Of a DNA stretch of 64,000 bases, positions 10,301-23,000 are shown one piece after another. Position numbers and translations under genes: made by a program. The stretch's first letter is position 1. Each line of letters starts with the position of its first letter. The notes under the pieces were generated by a model. That model was not told the DNA's origin. It saw only the letters and a list, made by a program, of their open reading frames with translations, and ran no database searches. The DNA lies in contig OY992839.1 in the NCBI GenBank assembly GCA_963921425.1, positions 9,589,409-9,653,408 of the forward strand. The letters are read 5' to 3'. The stretch is from Dryas octopetala (Eukaryota > Streptophyta > Magnoliopsida > Rosales > Rosaceae).

Positions 10301-12083
10301 ATTGTACTTACTTTATTTTTTGTTAGAACACGATACACATCCTTGTGAAACCACAATCTGCTTCGTTGTTCAGGATGAAGGGGTGATTCTTGCCGAACTA
10401 TATCTTTACCCATTTGTTCTAGCAAACCATGCATAGAAATCCTATTGTTTTCATCAAGAGTTATGATGGCATTTTGTATGAGTGCTTCAAAATAATCTCC
10501 ATGAAAATCGAGGTCATCATCTTCTAGTATTTTTCTCAAATAGTCTTTTTCTTCACCGTTGAAAAAACATGCAATGTCAAGGAAAACTTCTCTCTCAATA
10601 TCTGTCAATGATTCATAACTTATTCGGAGTGTATTTTGAATAGAACTAGGAGCATTAATTTTGTAGGTATCTAATGTAGCTTCCCAACAATCTTTGCCTT
10701 CAGCATAACGCAAATGAGAGCCTAGAAGTTTTAGAGCCAATGGAAGGCATTCAGCATTCCATATTGCACGTTGTGCAAGTTCAACAAACCCTTCTGGAGG
10801 TTCATTTCTCTCAAAGGCATGCCAACTGAAAAGCTCAAGAGCTTGTTGTTCATCTAATTTCTTGACCTCGTATATTTTCTTGATTCCATGATGAATTAGC
10901 AAACTCTTATTTTTTGTGGTTATAATAATTCTACTTCCATCACCAAACAAACCTGTACGATGAGCTAAATCGCGTAACCAATCCAATTCATTCACGTCAT
11001 CAAGAATTAAGAGAAGCCTTTTATGGCTCAACCTTTCCTTTATAACTTTGATTCCTTTAATAAAACTGATCTCCTTCAAGTTTGGGTCTCCTAGAATCTC
11101 ATAAAGAAGAGTCCCTTGTAGTTGGGCGATCCCTTCATGTGACTTTGACTTTTCTCCAACATTTTCCAAAATACATCTACCTTCAAACTTATGGCCAATT
11201 AAATTAAAAACAGCTTTAGCAATTGTTGTCTTGCCTATTCCAGGAGTTCCCCATATCCCAACTATGCGACGATCATTTTCCCCAACACCTAAAAGTTTAT
11301 CCATATCTTGTAGACGAGACTCTATTCCAACCGGGTACTTGGCCACCTCCAGGTTTGTGTAGTTTAGTAGTTGGACTGAGATCCATTCAACGATTTTGTT
11401 GATAAATTCAAATTCATACCTATAAGTTTAAAAGCATATGTAACATTTAGGGAACAACTTGTTCTATATCTGCTATAAAAGAAAAGAATCTTAATTATAC
11501 TAGGAAAAAAAGCTTAAAATGGAAGATATATAGCCCTCAAATATAGAATAAAACAGTAAGTCAATACTATATTTAGTGGTTAGAAATATACTCACCCCTC
11601 CTTGAAAGGCCATCCAGACAACTTTGATGCTTGTTGAAGAGCTTCTGTCCATCCACGCACCTTCTCTTCGTTATCCTTGAATTTGATTTTATGGTCAGCA
11701 AGTGCTTTTCCTATATCTGATGGTTCCATCTTGTAGAAAATTGGTACAACTATTTGTTGCTTTGATTCTCTACAATGAAGAATCTCAACGAGTTCATCCA
11801 AGCACCACTTTGAGGACGCATAGTTTTCGGAGAATATGATAATGGAAATTCTGGACTCTTGAATTGCTTTGGGAAGCGTCCTTGATATTTCTTCTCCTCT
11901 TGTAAGGTCAATATCTATGAAGGTTTTAATTCCTTTCTTATCCAAAGCATTGTAAAGATTTCCTGTAAAGCCAAAGCGAGTATCGTCACCTCGAAAACTT
12001 AGAAAGACATCGTATGTCCTTGAATGTTGGACTTGGAGGGATGCAGACGAAGAGGAGGCTCCTTGATTGTTGATGGAAGCCAT
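7329..12083 (-). CDS. TNL1: TIR-NB-ARC-LRR-C-JID immune receptor, intact
   Basis: Five exons join in frame with GT-AG introns: 12083-11596 (TIR), 11419-10312 (NB-ARC), 9340-9065 (linker/first LRR), 8956-8210 (LRR) and 8099-7329 (C-JID). The product is about 1129 aa. The start is MASINNQG at 12083; an earlier in-frame Met exists but lies in the leader. The TIR domain shows DVFLSFRGDDTR and SENYASSKWCLDELVEI with the conserved Glu of TIR NADases. NB-ARC has P-loop GTPGIGKTT (about residues 220-228), kinase-2 LLLILDDV, RNBS-B GSRIIITT and CLPLALKLLG. The MHD motif reads MHG (about 492-494, bases 10426-10434). LRR codons include LVTLDLEGCYNL. The last exon has a C-JID followed by an Asp/Glu/His-rich tail ending LKKQRTSFDL. 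Such receptors detect pathogen effectors, oligomerise and signal through TIR NAD+ cleavage. Activity is inferred. Confidence 0.92.
9431..10130. mobile_element. Insertion in TNL1 intron 2 with a CCA-rich tract
   Basis: Intron 2 of TNL1 is about 970 bases, against about 160 in TNL2. The extra block starts near TAGTGTGTTTGGATGG, a word common at ends of plant non-autonomous transposons, and includes a (CCA/CCN)n tract at about 9689-9800 that could encode polyproline but has no gene support. A TTCAAACAAA word lies near the far end. Exact ends and target duplication were not resolved, so the element type is open. Confidence 0.4.
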
Positions 12084-13430
12084 ATAGCTAGTTTGTGTTT
12101 GTGTGCGTATAGCAGATAAGAAAACCAAAAAGACCTCAATGAGTTTATATACAAGTCTTATTTCCTCCAGAGTCTTTTGTCTGTATCTCATAAGTCTTCT
12201 ATTTTTGTTTTTTAGTGAAAAGTCAGAAGAAAAGAACACATAGAAAATTACAAACTTAACCACCATATGATTAAGCTTTCTGCTACAAAACAATTTGCAG
12301 GAATTCAACAACCATTCTCACCTAAAAAGTTGACATTCATATGCATTATTTCATTCCGATGTGCACAGCACACTCGATCAAACTAAGACTTTGTAAGATA
12401 TATATATGATTTCCTTCTCATTATTAAGATTCAGTTCTACATTTTACAAAACTATCATTTACCCAAATAATGGAGATTTTCATAAAATAATTCATTTGAA
12501 TGAGCATTTATCAGCTCTTTTGAAATTTTATATGCCTCTTAGGGATATTATAAAGTAGAATAGTCTGATTTCGTGGTATTTAGAAATTTAGATATCATAG
12601 CGTAGCATTTATCAGCTCATTTCAAATAACAGACCCAGCCATATAATATATACATATTGTATTTAGAAATTTGTTATGGGTTTTGGTCCCACTTGATTTC
12701 TACAGCCTACCATTATTTCTACATTTTATAACGAATCCATGAAGCACGATTGGTAGGTGGGTCTCTTGCTATATTTTCTACATTTCGTGGAAGCAGCGCA
12801 CTTTGACTACTCTTTCCAGTGGGTGGTTAGTTGTTTTCAAAATATATAAAAAACACTTTACATTTTCAATTGTTTTAAAGAATTTGTAGAAGAAATTTTT
12901 CTAAGGCACCAACAGTTTGTGCTTTGATGAGATGACCAAGCCATGTCATTTGTATTTAATTATTTTTTGATTTAAGTTATCCACATTATTGTGAGTTAAA
13001 TACCACATTTATAGCTACTTGCATATATGAAATGTTCAAGTTAATTTTTTTTTTTGTAGTTGGTGAGCAGTCCAGTTAGAAGGACGTAGAATTTGTCCTC
13101 TACACCCAAGTTTGGTCTCTCTCCCTTATATAAAAAAATAAGGCAATTTTCTCTCTTCAACCCTAAAATCTATCTATAGGAGAAATTTTTTTTGTGATAC
13201 GAATAGTTTTTCTGAAGTGCCTAATAAACCAGAAAATATAAAATTTTATTTGTGTTCTTTCTCTGATTCATTCTCCACCACCGGCATCTCCATTGAGAAA
13301 AAGAGGAAAAAAAAAAAATAGGAACGTACTACCCGGGCATTACACATAATAATAAGATGAAGGTAACATTTTTTGGTCAATGATAAAGACACGTACGAAA
13401 CGCAAGGTTTTTGTCTTTTATCTGAATGAA
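12084..13430. other. TNL1 5' flank and start of the second 12.7-kb unit
   Basis: No gene seen. From about 12630 the sequence repeats 580-1400 nearly base for base, so the duplication joint lies close to 12620. Short CT runs (about 13114-13124) and poly-A runs are present. Confidence 0.6.
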
Positions 13431-14280
13431 ATTTCATTGAAAGTCCAAACCACAAATAAATTAAGGCTAGCAACAACAACAATAGAGAAAGCCCATGAAC
13501 TGATGCAGAACGGATGGCGGAGAAGTTTATACAACAACTTAATCGTTGCAAACCCAAGAAATTTGGGAAATGATTTCTACTAGTCGGAGGGTTTGGATCT
13601 GAAAGTGGTACTAATGCATATCGTTTCAAAGGGAATCGCGAGACGAGTCAAACTCATCGCTATGCAATGAAGTATGGGCTTTTTCGGCCATCTGAGATTG
13701 TTTAGGGCCTCAAAACTGCATTTTAAACTTTTAAACATTTTATTTATTTTCGTTTATATTTTATTTGGGTTTGTAATTACCCGTGGGTCTTAATTATATG
13801 GTTGTTTGCGCCCTAGGGTTTGTTTAAACGTACTTAAGCAATTTTTACAATTGCTAGCCGAATTATTCTATTATTATTTTTATCAAACTAATTGTTAAGG
13901 TTTTATCTCAATTTTCTGGTGGATTCCAAGCTTCTTGTTCTTTTAGGTTTACGTTTGTAAACCTTGGCTGATTGTACTGCATCATGAACCCAACCAAGGC
14001 AGGCCCAGGGAATTATAGAAGAATAGAAAGATTAGAAGTAGGAGGTTGTTTATCACCTGCATCATCACTATCCAGCAGCTGCAACTCTTGAAGTCAACAA
14101 GGAATGGAATATATATACTTGAAATTTTAAAGTCAACTCTTGAAGCCACACATGAGCTGTCGACTCAAAAACCAAAATCACCGTGAGATTTGCATAAAGT
14201 CAATCCTGTGTTCTCCCAGCATTTGAAATTTTGAGGGATTTGCATAACTACTTCACAGATGTCACCATGACGTGCAGTGA
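13431..14280 (-). pseudogene. TNL relic, copy of 1395-1750, split by a solo LTR
   Basis: The 3' UTR and C-JID scrap of the 1395-1750 relic is repeated here, with the same direct join to an AAA promoter at about 14280. It is interrupted at 13501-13984 by an LTR absent from the first copy. No reading frame survives. Confidence 0.7.
13501..13984. mobile_element. Solo LTR (484 bp) with TGAAC target duplication
   Basis: The element begins TGATGCAG and ends CTGCATCA (TG...CA with inverted termini) and is flanked by TGAAC on both sides (13496-13500 and 13985-13989). The other copy of the unit has the empty site near 1466-1472. No internal region remains, so it is a fossil left by LTR-LTR recombination. 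The superfamily is not determined. It arose after the 12.7-kb duplication, or was lost from the first copy. Confidence 0.75.
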
Positions 14281-14885
14281 GTCTTCCACGCTCTAGTCAA
14301 CAAGTCAATCCAACTTTTGAACCCAAAACGACACCGTAAAACGACACCGTCCGAGTCCGAGTCCTCGTGCGTCTAATTCTCAAAGAACAGATGTAATTCA
14401 TATATATATGGTTTCACTTTCTGCTTAAAGATTATTGCTTGGGTTGTTTTGCCTTTACTTATTTACACCATCATTTACAAATTTTTGTTGCTGATTGGCA
14501 TGGGTTGGATTATTTACAGAGGTACTACTGATTAGAACAAAGAGCTTTTGTTAATAAATATGCATGTTAGTTGTTACTTTACCTCAACGTGCATGGCTTC
14601 GATCTTCTAGATTGTCATTTCTATAATTGGTTTGGGGAGATGGTAAGATTACGTACATACCCTGCATCAGCAATTAATTTCTTCTGCTAAATTCGAATTG
14701 AGTAATGTATTTATCCTTGGCAAGCAATGTGTTTGCTTTGGGTAGATACTAAAGTGAATTCAATCAAGACTGCCAACCCTGATTGGTGATCGAGGAAAGG
14801 TTTTGTGGTACACATCTAAAACAAATACCAGCATTTCTATCAAAATGATGAGAAACATAACAAGCTACCCTTCCATCACTGAAAA
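14281..14885 (+). pseudogene. AAA-ATPase relic, copy of 1751-2345
   Basis: Same structure as the first relic: AAA promoter words, a jump to the exon-1 tail, then intron. A short tandem copy of AAAACGACACCGT (about 14327-14350) is extra here. Most of exon 1 and all of exon 2 are missing. Confidence 0.7.
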
Positions 14886-14950
14886 ATACCAGTTTTTCAT
14901 TTGGAGTGAACATGAACTTCCAAATCCTGCGCCTGAGACATGAGTCACAT

Positions 14951-14955
<5 letters not shown>
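14886..14955 (-). pseudogene. Fragment of the unidentified exon-like module (copy 2)
   Basis: Near-identical to 2346-2420, with GCGCAGGATTTGGAAGTTC on the minus strand and a longer TA run beside it (14955-14982). The product is unrecognised. Confidence 0.4.
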
Positions 14956-14985
<30 letters not shown>

Positions 14986-15104
14986 CTTCTGTATCACAGA
15001 ATTTGTCTAATTTGATGAGGAATAAATCAAAAAATTAACTTGTACAAACTTGAGTTAAGACAATAAATAATGCTCTGAGAGACAACAAAATACACAAAGT
15101 ATGG

Positions 15105-16030
15105 TCTGAGTTTATATTTTCTCAGATATCAGTTATGAACATTTTCAATATTTTCTTGTTTCTTTCTAAATTCCTAGTGTAAGTAAGTAAACAAGGTTTC
15201 CTTTCATTTTTTCACTAGTAATCTAAAGAAAGTAATTAAACAAGAATATTACTAGACTAAACCGACACACAGAAAGTGACAGAAGGCATGGATGGAGTCT
15301 CTGCCTCTGTATCCAGCTTCGACTTGAAGTCACGGTGTACACTCTGCCTCTTTCCAATGAAATAAAAAATCTCGTCCTCAATGACATCCACTTGCATATA
15401 ATTGGTGAAGCCCAGTAAGATATCCAATCAATGAAGGCAATTCTTTTATGCCACTGTCATTTAAAATACAAATAACCTAACAATTCCATCTTGTCCATAA
15501 TTTTTAAAAAAATCTCAAGCATTTTGCAACCACTAAGACTAAATGTTTCGAGAGATTTCAAACAAACTCTTTTGGAAACATTTTGAGGTGATCGATAGCA
15601 TCCATCAAGATCCAATGTAACAAGTCTTTCAAGTAATCCAAAAGAAGGATGAACCTCCACTAAACTTGTACAGTCATTTAGCAACAAGCTCGAACTCAAT
15701 GTTTGAAAAATCTTGGTCATCATCTTTTAGTTTTTCTATCACATAGTCCTTTTTTTCACCGTTGAAGAAACATGCAATGTTTAGGAAACCTTCCCTCAAA
15801 TCATCTTCCAATGAACTAGTAGCTATTTGATGTAGCTATCCGACGATCAATGCTTTCAACTTTATGGAAATGAGAGCTTAAAAGTTCCAGAGCTAATGGA
15901 AGGCATTGAACACTGCATATTGCTCGTCTTGCAAGTTCAACATACTTGTCTAGAGGTTCATTAATTTCCTCCAAAGGCATGCCTGAAAAGCTCAAGAGTA
16001 TTCCTCCATTTGAAACCAACACCCCAACCT
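15105..16030 (-). pseudogene. TNL pseudogene, copy of 2565-3480
   Basis: NB-ARC scrap (CLPLALELLSSHF) at 15780-16022 is joined to LRR scrap (LNDCTSLVEVHPSF) at 15457-15723 and to C-JID scrap near 15285-15355. It differs from the first copy by a few bases. The word CCAACCTG|CTTAAAATC at about 16023-16040 is the unoccupied form of the CACTA target seen at 33309-33311 and 38572-38574. Confidence 0.8.
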
Positions 16031-16192
16031 GCTTAAAATCATAATGTTACCATTCGGATGTTGACCTGCTTGTTGACCCAAATTTTTGCTAAATTGTTTC
16101 TTGGCTATCACGCATTTGGTTATTTTTATGTTTTTAGGTTCTCTTGATTAAGTTCCATCCCCCCTCCTTCTGCTTTAAAAAAAAAAAAAAGA

Positions 16193-16370
16193 CAACTCAC
16201 GACTTTGGTTCTTATAGGTCCTTGTAATTCGGAAAATTCTTTCACTTGATCCTTGTAGTTTAGACATTTTGCACTTTGGATCATTTTGTCTGCAAATTCA
16301 GACAAAATTGCTGATTTGCCCTTGATTGAATAAACTACACAACACAAGACAAGCATGATAGCCATTAAAA
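16193..16370. repeat. Segment missing from unit 1
   Basis: This ~180-bp piece (from GACAACTCACGACTTTGG to AGCCATTAAAACCG) follows a poly-A run and is absent from unit 1, where the poly-A at about 3636-3653 runs straight into CCGCATAGACC. A version is present in unit 3 (about 38660-38860), so unit 1 has the deletion. Confidence 0.55.
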
Positions 16371-16496
16371 CCGCATAGACCAAAATAGAGAATAGCCCAA
16401 ACTATAAGAGGCAAAGTCGTAATTTAGTCAAAAAATGGAACACCAAAAAGAGCACTAAGTATTTCCGAGCTGGACAGTGTAGTCACGCTCTAGACT

Positions 16497-16504
16497 TATA
16501 AACA
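16497..16504 (+). promoter_or_regulatory. TATA box of AAA2
   Basis: TATAAACA lies 241 bases before the AAA2 start codon, in the same context as for AAA1. The paired TTGACC words lie at about 16060-16081. Confidence 0.5.
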
Positions 16505-16737
16505 GCAAGTCTTCCACTATCAAGTCAACAAGTCAATCTACCTTTTGATCTTCAAAACGACACCGTCTGAATCCTCTAACGACCCTGCAATGCTCTTCCT
16601 CGCAGGCAGAGAAGGCAGAAAGCACAGAAACTTCCACCACCATCTTCAACCTCAGAACTTCCCCCACATTCCACAACCAAAACCCACCTCACAATTCCTC
16701 AAACCAACCCCAAAATCCCCATCAAAACCAACCCCAG

Positions 16738-19104
16738 ATGATCACCATGTTCACCAAAAACATGGAAATGCCCTCCGCCAAAACTTTGATCTCCACCACA
16801 GCCTCCGTCGCCGCCACCGCCATGCTCGTCCGTTCGATCGCCCGCGACTGGGTCCCCAGCGAGCTCCAACTCTACGTTTCAAAGAAGCTCAGAAGTTTAC
16901 TCACCACCTTCTCTTCCCAACTCACCCTCGTCATCGACGAGTTCGAGGGTCTCAACCACAACCACCTCTTCAATGCCATCCAAGTCTACTTGAGACCCAC
17001 AATCTCTCCGAAAATCCAGAGGTTCAGGGTCACAATGCCCGCCAAAGAAAACAAGATTATGGTCTCCATGGAAAGGAATGAAGAGGTGGTTGACTTTTTC
17101 AATGGGGTCCAACTAAAATGGAAGTTGGTCTCCAAGCAAATCCCATCCAAGTACATAGCAACCCCGGACTCCGGCGGAGGGCTATACGGGGGCTCCACCG
17201 TGAAATCCGAGCTCCGGTACTTGGAGTTGAGCTTCCACAAGAAGCACAAGGACTTGGTTCTTGGGTCTTACCTTCCTTGTGTATTGGAAAAGGCCAAGGA
17301 GGTCAAGGATGAAATCAAGACTTTGAAGCTTTTCACTTTGAAGTATGATCGAATGATGGGAAGAAGGAGAGGGGACATGTGGCAGTCTGTGAACCTTGAT
17401 CATCCTGCAACATTTGAATCACTAGCCATGGAGTCTGAGGTCCAGAGGAGGATGGTAATGGAGGACCTTGAGAGGTTTGTGAAGAGGAAGGAGTACTGTT
17501 GGGAAGGCTTGGAAACGTGGGTACTTGTTGTTTGGGCCTCCTGGTACTGGGAAGTCGAGTTTGATTGCTGCCATGGCTAACTACCTCAATTTTGATGTGT
17601 ATGACTTGGAGTTGACTGATATTAGGCGTAATTCTGAGCTCAGAAAGCTGCTGATTTCCACGGCAAACCGATCGATTCTTGTGGTGGAGGATATTGATTG
17701 CTCCATTGAACTACAGGATAGGCTTGCACAAGCCAGGGCTTCCAACCCTCGTCCTCGTGCATCTACTGCTCCAAGAACTGAGGTAAATCATATGTGATTT
17801 CACTTTGTGCTTAATGATTATTGCTTGGGTTGTTTTTGCCTTATTCAAACTATCGTTTACAAGTTTTTGTTGCTAATTGCCGTGTGTTGGATTTTAAAAC
17901 ACCAGGGTCCAGATAGAAAAACCACCACCTCCCCTGAAACTTTGAGAGGTTGCTAGAAACAAGGGTCATGGCTATTGTGTCTTTGCTTTTGCTAACAATA
18001 ACTGCAACTTGAGAACTTTGAGGAAATAGGACCCTCTTCATATGATTTGTGCGCTCATTCTGTGGTTATATTCAAGTTATCGTCTTAGGATTTAAGGTTG
18101 AGTGTAGAAGCCTAAACGATGTAGTTTAGGATTTAAACACCAAATCAGCACACAAAACATAAGCAGGGTATCTAAACTCACCTTTGAGAGGTTTTTGATG
18201 ATTAGTGATTGTCGACAAGGAGAGGATAAATGGAAAACGAGATTAAAAAGCTTGCCTGAAATTGAAATGCACATATTGGATGACTTTATTGTGTACTGAT
18301 TAGAACAAATAACTATTGTAGGTTGTTACTTTAGCTCGATGTGGCATTCTAAAATTGATTTAGGTAGATGGCTACATACACTGCATCAGCAATGAATTTC
18401 TTCTGCTAAAACAAACTGAGTAATGTGTTTATCCTTGGCGAGGAATGTGTTTGCTTTGGATAGATAGTAAAATGAATTCCTCGAAGACTGTCAACTCTGA
18501 TAGGTAAGCAATGTCCATCTAAAGCAAATACCAGCTAATCCATCAAAATGATGAGAGGCAGAACAAGCTAAAACATCATTGACATGTAATTGCCTCCTAT
18601 CACTGGAGCATACTATTTGAGCATTATGGTAGTCCTTAATGCATTTCATCCAAAAGATATGACTCAATTAATTCATTTACATTCCATCCTTTTTAGGTGA
18701 CTCTGTCAGGATTGCTCAACTTCATAGATGGATTGTGGTCAAGCTGTGGGGATGAGCGGATCATAGTGTTCACTACGAATCACAAAGAGCGGCTGGACCC
18801 TGCCTTGTTGCTCCCGGGTCGTATGGATGTGCACATCCACATGTCCTTTTGCACCCCATCTGGGTTCAAAATGCTGGCCTCCAATTATCTTGGAATTACA
18901 GACCACACACTTTTCTTGGGCATAGAGCAGTTGATAGCCACTGTGAAGGTGACTCCTGCAGAAGTAGGAGAGCAGTTGCTGAAGAATGAGGAACCTGAAA
19001 GTGCACTGAGAGACCTCATTGGGTTCCTTGAGAGGAAAAAGAGAGCAATTGAGGAAGCTGTGAGTAAAGCAGAAAATGGAGGACCTAAAGCAGATATAAA
19101 ATAG
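16738..19104 (+). pseudogene. AAA2: BCS1/AATP1-like AAA-ATPase, frameshifted in exon 1
   Basis: Exon 1 is 16738-17782 and exon 2 is 18697-19104. It is almost identical to AAA1, with the same AAA-associated domain, Walker A GPPGTGKSS and Walker B ILVVEDIDCS. It shares the same 8-base deletion, here after 17497, so Walker A is out of frame with the N-terminus. Unlike AAA1, exon 2 is fully open (VTLSGLLNFIDGLWSSCGDE to ADIK and stop). Its arginine-finger motif also reads LPGR instead of RPGR. The shared deletion means it predates the 12.7-kb duplication. A 280-aa truncated protein is the most the gene could give. Confidence 0.85.
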
Positions 19105-20048
19105 GCAAAAGATAAGAGGGACAGGTGGAAATGAGAATTGAGAAAGATCCAAGAACTGTGGCTGTAAGGAAGAGGTAGAGGTTTAAGACCAAAAGAGAAG
19201 GTATAGAGTTGAGAGACTAGAAAATCGACTTAGGCTGGTGGTTATATTCTATATCTCTTTTTTTTATTCTATATCAGCAGCTTCTTTCTGTGCATGAGCT
19301 ACTGGACAATAAGATTGCTTTTCCTTTTTTATTGTAAACAAAAACTAGTATTGGCTATTCTATATGTAAAGTGTGAAGTTTAGTGTTTGGTGGAATTTTT
19401 GAAGATACTAAAATGCCCTTTGCTAAGAGAAATTGTTCGGACGTACTAACAATTCATTTAAACAATATTGGTAAAAAAAAAAAATCATCTACAAGAAAAA
19501 AAATAATTGGCCATGTAACCAGTCCGTTAGATCTTTGAAAGAATAAATCGAAGTTGATTACTTGAGACTTGAGACGCAAGAAGTAAAGTGGGACAAATAA
19601 AATTTACGGTAAATTATACGGTGAGACAAATAAAGTTTACCCGTTTAGTATCTTGCATTTTTTGCATATTTTCATTTTCTTAAAAAAAGAAAGTTGGGTT
19701 AAGGAGATTTCCAACTATAAGATCCAATGTATTTCCAAAATCGTCTCTCTCTTGTTTGGTTATAGTTTGTTGTTTGTTTTTGAGTTCTATGGATAACAAT
19801 ATGGTCTGGGTTTATAAATTCTCAGATATGCTGTTATGAAATTTTTTCAATATTTTCTAGTTTCTTTCTCAATTCTTAGTATAAATAAACAAGGTTTTCT
19901 TTCATTTTATAAATTCTAAAGAAATATAGATGCAAAATAAAATGAAGTTAGACAATTGACAAATGAAGGGTGCATTCAAAAATTTCATTGAAAGTCCAAA
20001 ACACAAATAAAGCCCAGCAACAACAACAGAGAACGCACATGAACCGAA
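19105..20048. other. Convergent spacer AAA2-TNL2
   Basis: No gene seen. It is homologous to 6387-7328 with small insertions near 19400-19440 and shorter poly-A runs. Confidence 0.6.
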
Positions 20049-23000
20049 TCATGGCAGGCCCATGAAATTATAGAAGGAGGTTCTTTGCTTCTTTAGACAA
20101 GGTTGTTCATCACCATCATCATCGTTTTCATGCTCACCATCTTCATCTTCCTGATGATGGTGATCATCATCATCTCCGTCATCTCCGTCGTCTCCGTCAT
20201 CACCCAGGAAATTATGGAAGACCGAGGTTCTTTGCTTCTTAAGACAAGGTTGTTCAAGTGGCCAAAAAAAACGACTATGTTGTTCATGGCCTCCATCATC
20301 ACCTTCATTATCGTTTTCAGGATCACCATCATCTCCGTCGTCTTTGTTTTCATCTTCATTACCATCCTGTGGCATACCAGCCAGGTGGACCCCGCAGCTT
20401 TTAAAGAACCACCCACTACCGCCTGGGTAGCCAAAGGTAACTCGACAGACATAAGGCACAGATGGAGTCTCTGTTTCTCCATCCAACTCCGACTTGAAGT
20501 CAATAGGTAATGGAATATACTTTAGCCACACATGAGGTGTCAACTCATCCGACAAAAAAACAAAAGGCCCATGAGAATTTATCCTTGGATCTATGGAAAG
20601 TCCATTGATCGAAAAATCGTACCAAAAACCAAGAACACCAACAAGCTCTTCCGTCATTTCAAAAACAACACATACAGCCACTCCTGTGTTCTCCCAGTAT
20701 TTGAAATTTTGAGGGATTTCCATAACTACTTCACAGAACTTATCCTTATTAATATATATATCTTCCCACTTGACTTTATAGCATTTTCCCACTTCACAAA
20801 ACTCAACGTCGACACCATTAATTAGCACACATACATCTTCACGGCAATTGAACCACTTTGGCACTTCATTTCCTGGAAATACAACTTCAAAGCAAGAGTT
20901 CTCTACCTGTGAATTTACACAGTAATTAATAATGTTATTAACTTATTAACATTCATATATATATATATATATATACAGAGAGAGAGAGAGATAGAGAAAA
21001 AGAAAGAGAAAGAGAAAGAGAGTGACCTGATTCAGTAATATGTTTGCCATCTTTGCCACGTCCAAGCCCAGATTATCACATAGTCTATGGCAATTAGACA
21101 AGTCCATATTTTCAATGCCCTGTGTGTCATTATGTTCCAACATGTTGGACAATGCTGGAAATGTTTCCAAAGATATGCAATTAATCACTGATATCCGTTT
21201 TATATTTGGTGGAAGTTCAGGAATTGCTCGAAGCCTCTTCCAGTAATTCAAATCAAGCTTTGCCAAGTTCACAAATTTGTCAATGCATAGTGGAAGACTA
21301 ACACTGCTGCTTTCTGATAAATGGAAAATTTCTAATGTGGACAGGCAATCAAGATTCTCAAGCCAATCAAAGTCTGATAAATTGCATCCACTGAAATAAA
21401 ATACCCGCATCCCAGTAAGATTTCCAATCGATGGTGGCAATTCTTTTATGCCACTTTTCCATAAGCACAAATCACATGACGATTCCATCTTGTCCACAAT
21501 TTCTGGAAAACTCTCAAGCCTTTTGCATCCATAAAGATTAAACATTTTTAGAGATTTCAAGCAAACTCTTGTTGGAAACATTGTGAGGTTATAGCATCCC
21601 GTAAGATCCAATGTAACAAGTCTTTCAAGGAAGCCAACAGAAGGATGAACCTCCTCTAAACTAGTACAGCCACGTAACAACAAGCTCTCTATGTTTGACA
21701 TTCCGGATAAGTCCGGGATTCTTTGTAGGAACTTACAGCCGTCAAAATTTAGAGATTTCAGGTTTGTCGAGTGCTATGAGAAAAAAAAAAAAAATCAAAT
21801 GATATGCTTTGAAAAATTTACAACATAATTAAAATAAAAAATCTTCAAAATAATAATGGATGAAAATAATTTAAAGTACCTTAAATCTCTCTCCCAGTTG
21901 TGTGATGGGACTATGAGGCATATTGAGCACAAGAAGTTCTTTTGGATGAAAATTCGCTGGAAAATATTTTAACTCACATATATACCAATCAATCAACTTC
22001 AAGCTGTTGGGGAGATAATCGACGCATCCAGAAAGGCGTGCATTACAATTTATAAAATATCTAAGATTTGTCATTCTTGAGAAGCTTTTAGCATTCAACC
22101 GTATCTCATCTGGTTCAGGAAGCTTTAACTTAATACCTTTAATTTTATCTGTTCCCTAATATGAAAAAATATATGCTATTAGTAAAGCAAGTCCTTTATA
22201 AAAATATTTAAATTCTTTAAAATTATAGTTACATTTCTAATATGTTAATAAGACAATAATATATTAGATATAATCTTTCTTTTCTAATTGAATAAAACAA
22301 TATATATTCTACTTACTTTATTTTTCATTAGAACATTGCACACATCTTTGTGAAACCACAATCTACTTCGTTCTTGCTTACGAGGTGATTCCTGCCGAAC
22401 TATATCTTTACCCATTTGTTCTAGCAAACCATGCATAGAAATCCTATTGTTTTCATCAAGAGTTATGATGGCATTTTGTATGAGTGCTTCAAAATAATCT
22501 CCATGAAAATCGAGGTCATCATCTTCTAGTATTTTTCCCAAATAGTCTTTTTCTTCACCGTTGAAAAAACATGCAATGTCAAGGAAAACTTCTCTCTCAA
22601 TATCTGTCAATGATTCATAACTTATTCGGAGTGTATTTTGAATAGAACTAGGAGCAATTTTGTAGGTATCTAATGTAGCTTCCCAACAATCTTTGCCTTC
22701 AGCATAACGCAAATGAGAGCCTAGAAGTTTTAGAGCCAATGGAAGGCATTCAGCATTCCATATTGCACGTTGTGCAAGTTCAACAAACCCTTCTGGAGGT
22801 TCATTTCTCTCAAAGGCATGCCAACTGAAAAGCTCAAGAGCTTGTTGTTCATCTAATTTCTTGACCTCGTATATTTTCTTGATTCCATGATGAATTAGCA
22901 AACTCTTATTTTTTGTGGTTATAATAATTCTACTGCCCTCACCAAACAAACCTTTATGATGAGCTAAATCGCGTAACCAATCCAATTCATTCACGTCATC

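Noticed and set aside
12084-12311. N-terminal extension of TNL1 to an earlier Met
   Set aside because: TNL2 and TNL3 start at MASINNQG and have no such extension. The upstream part reads like leader sequence.
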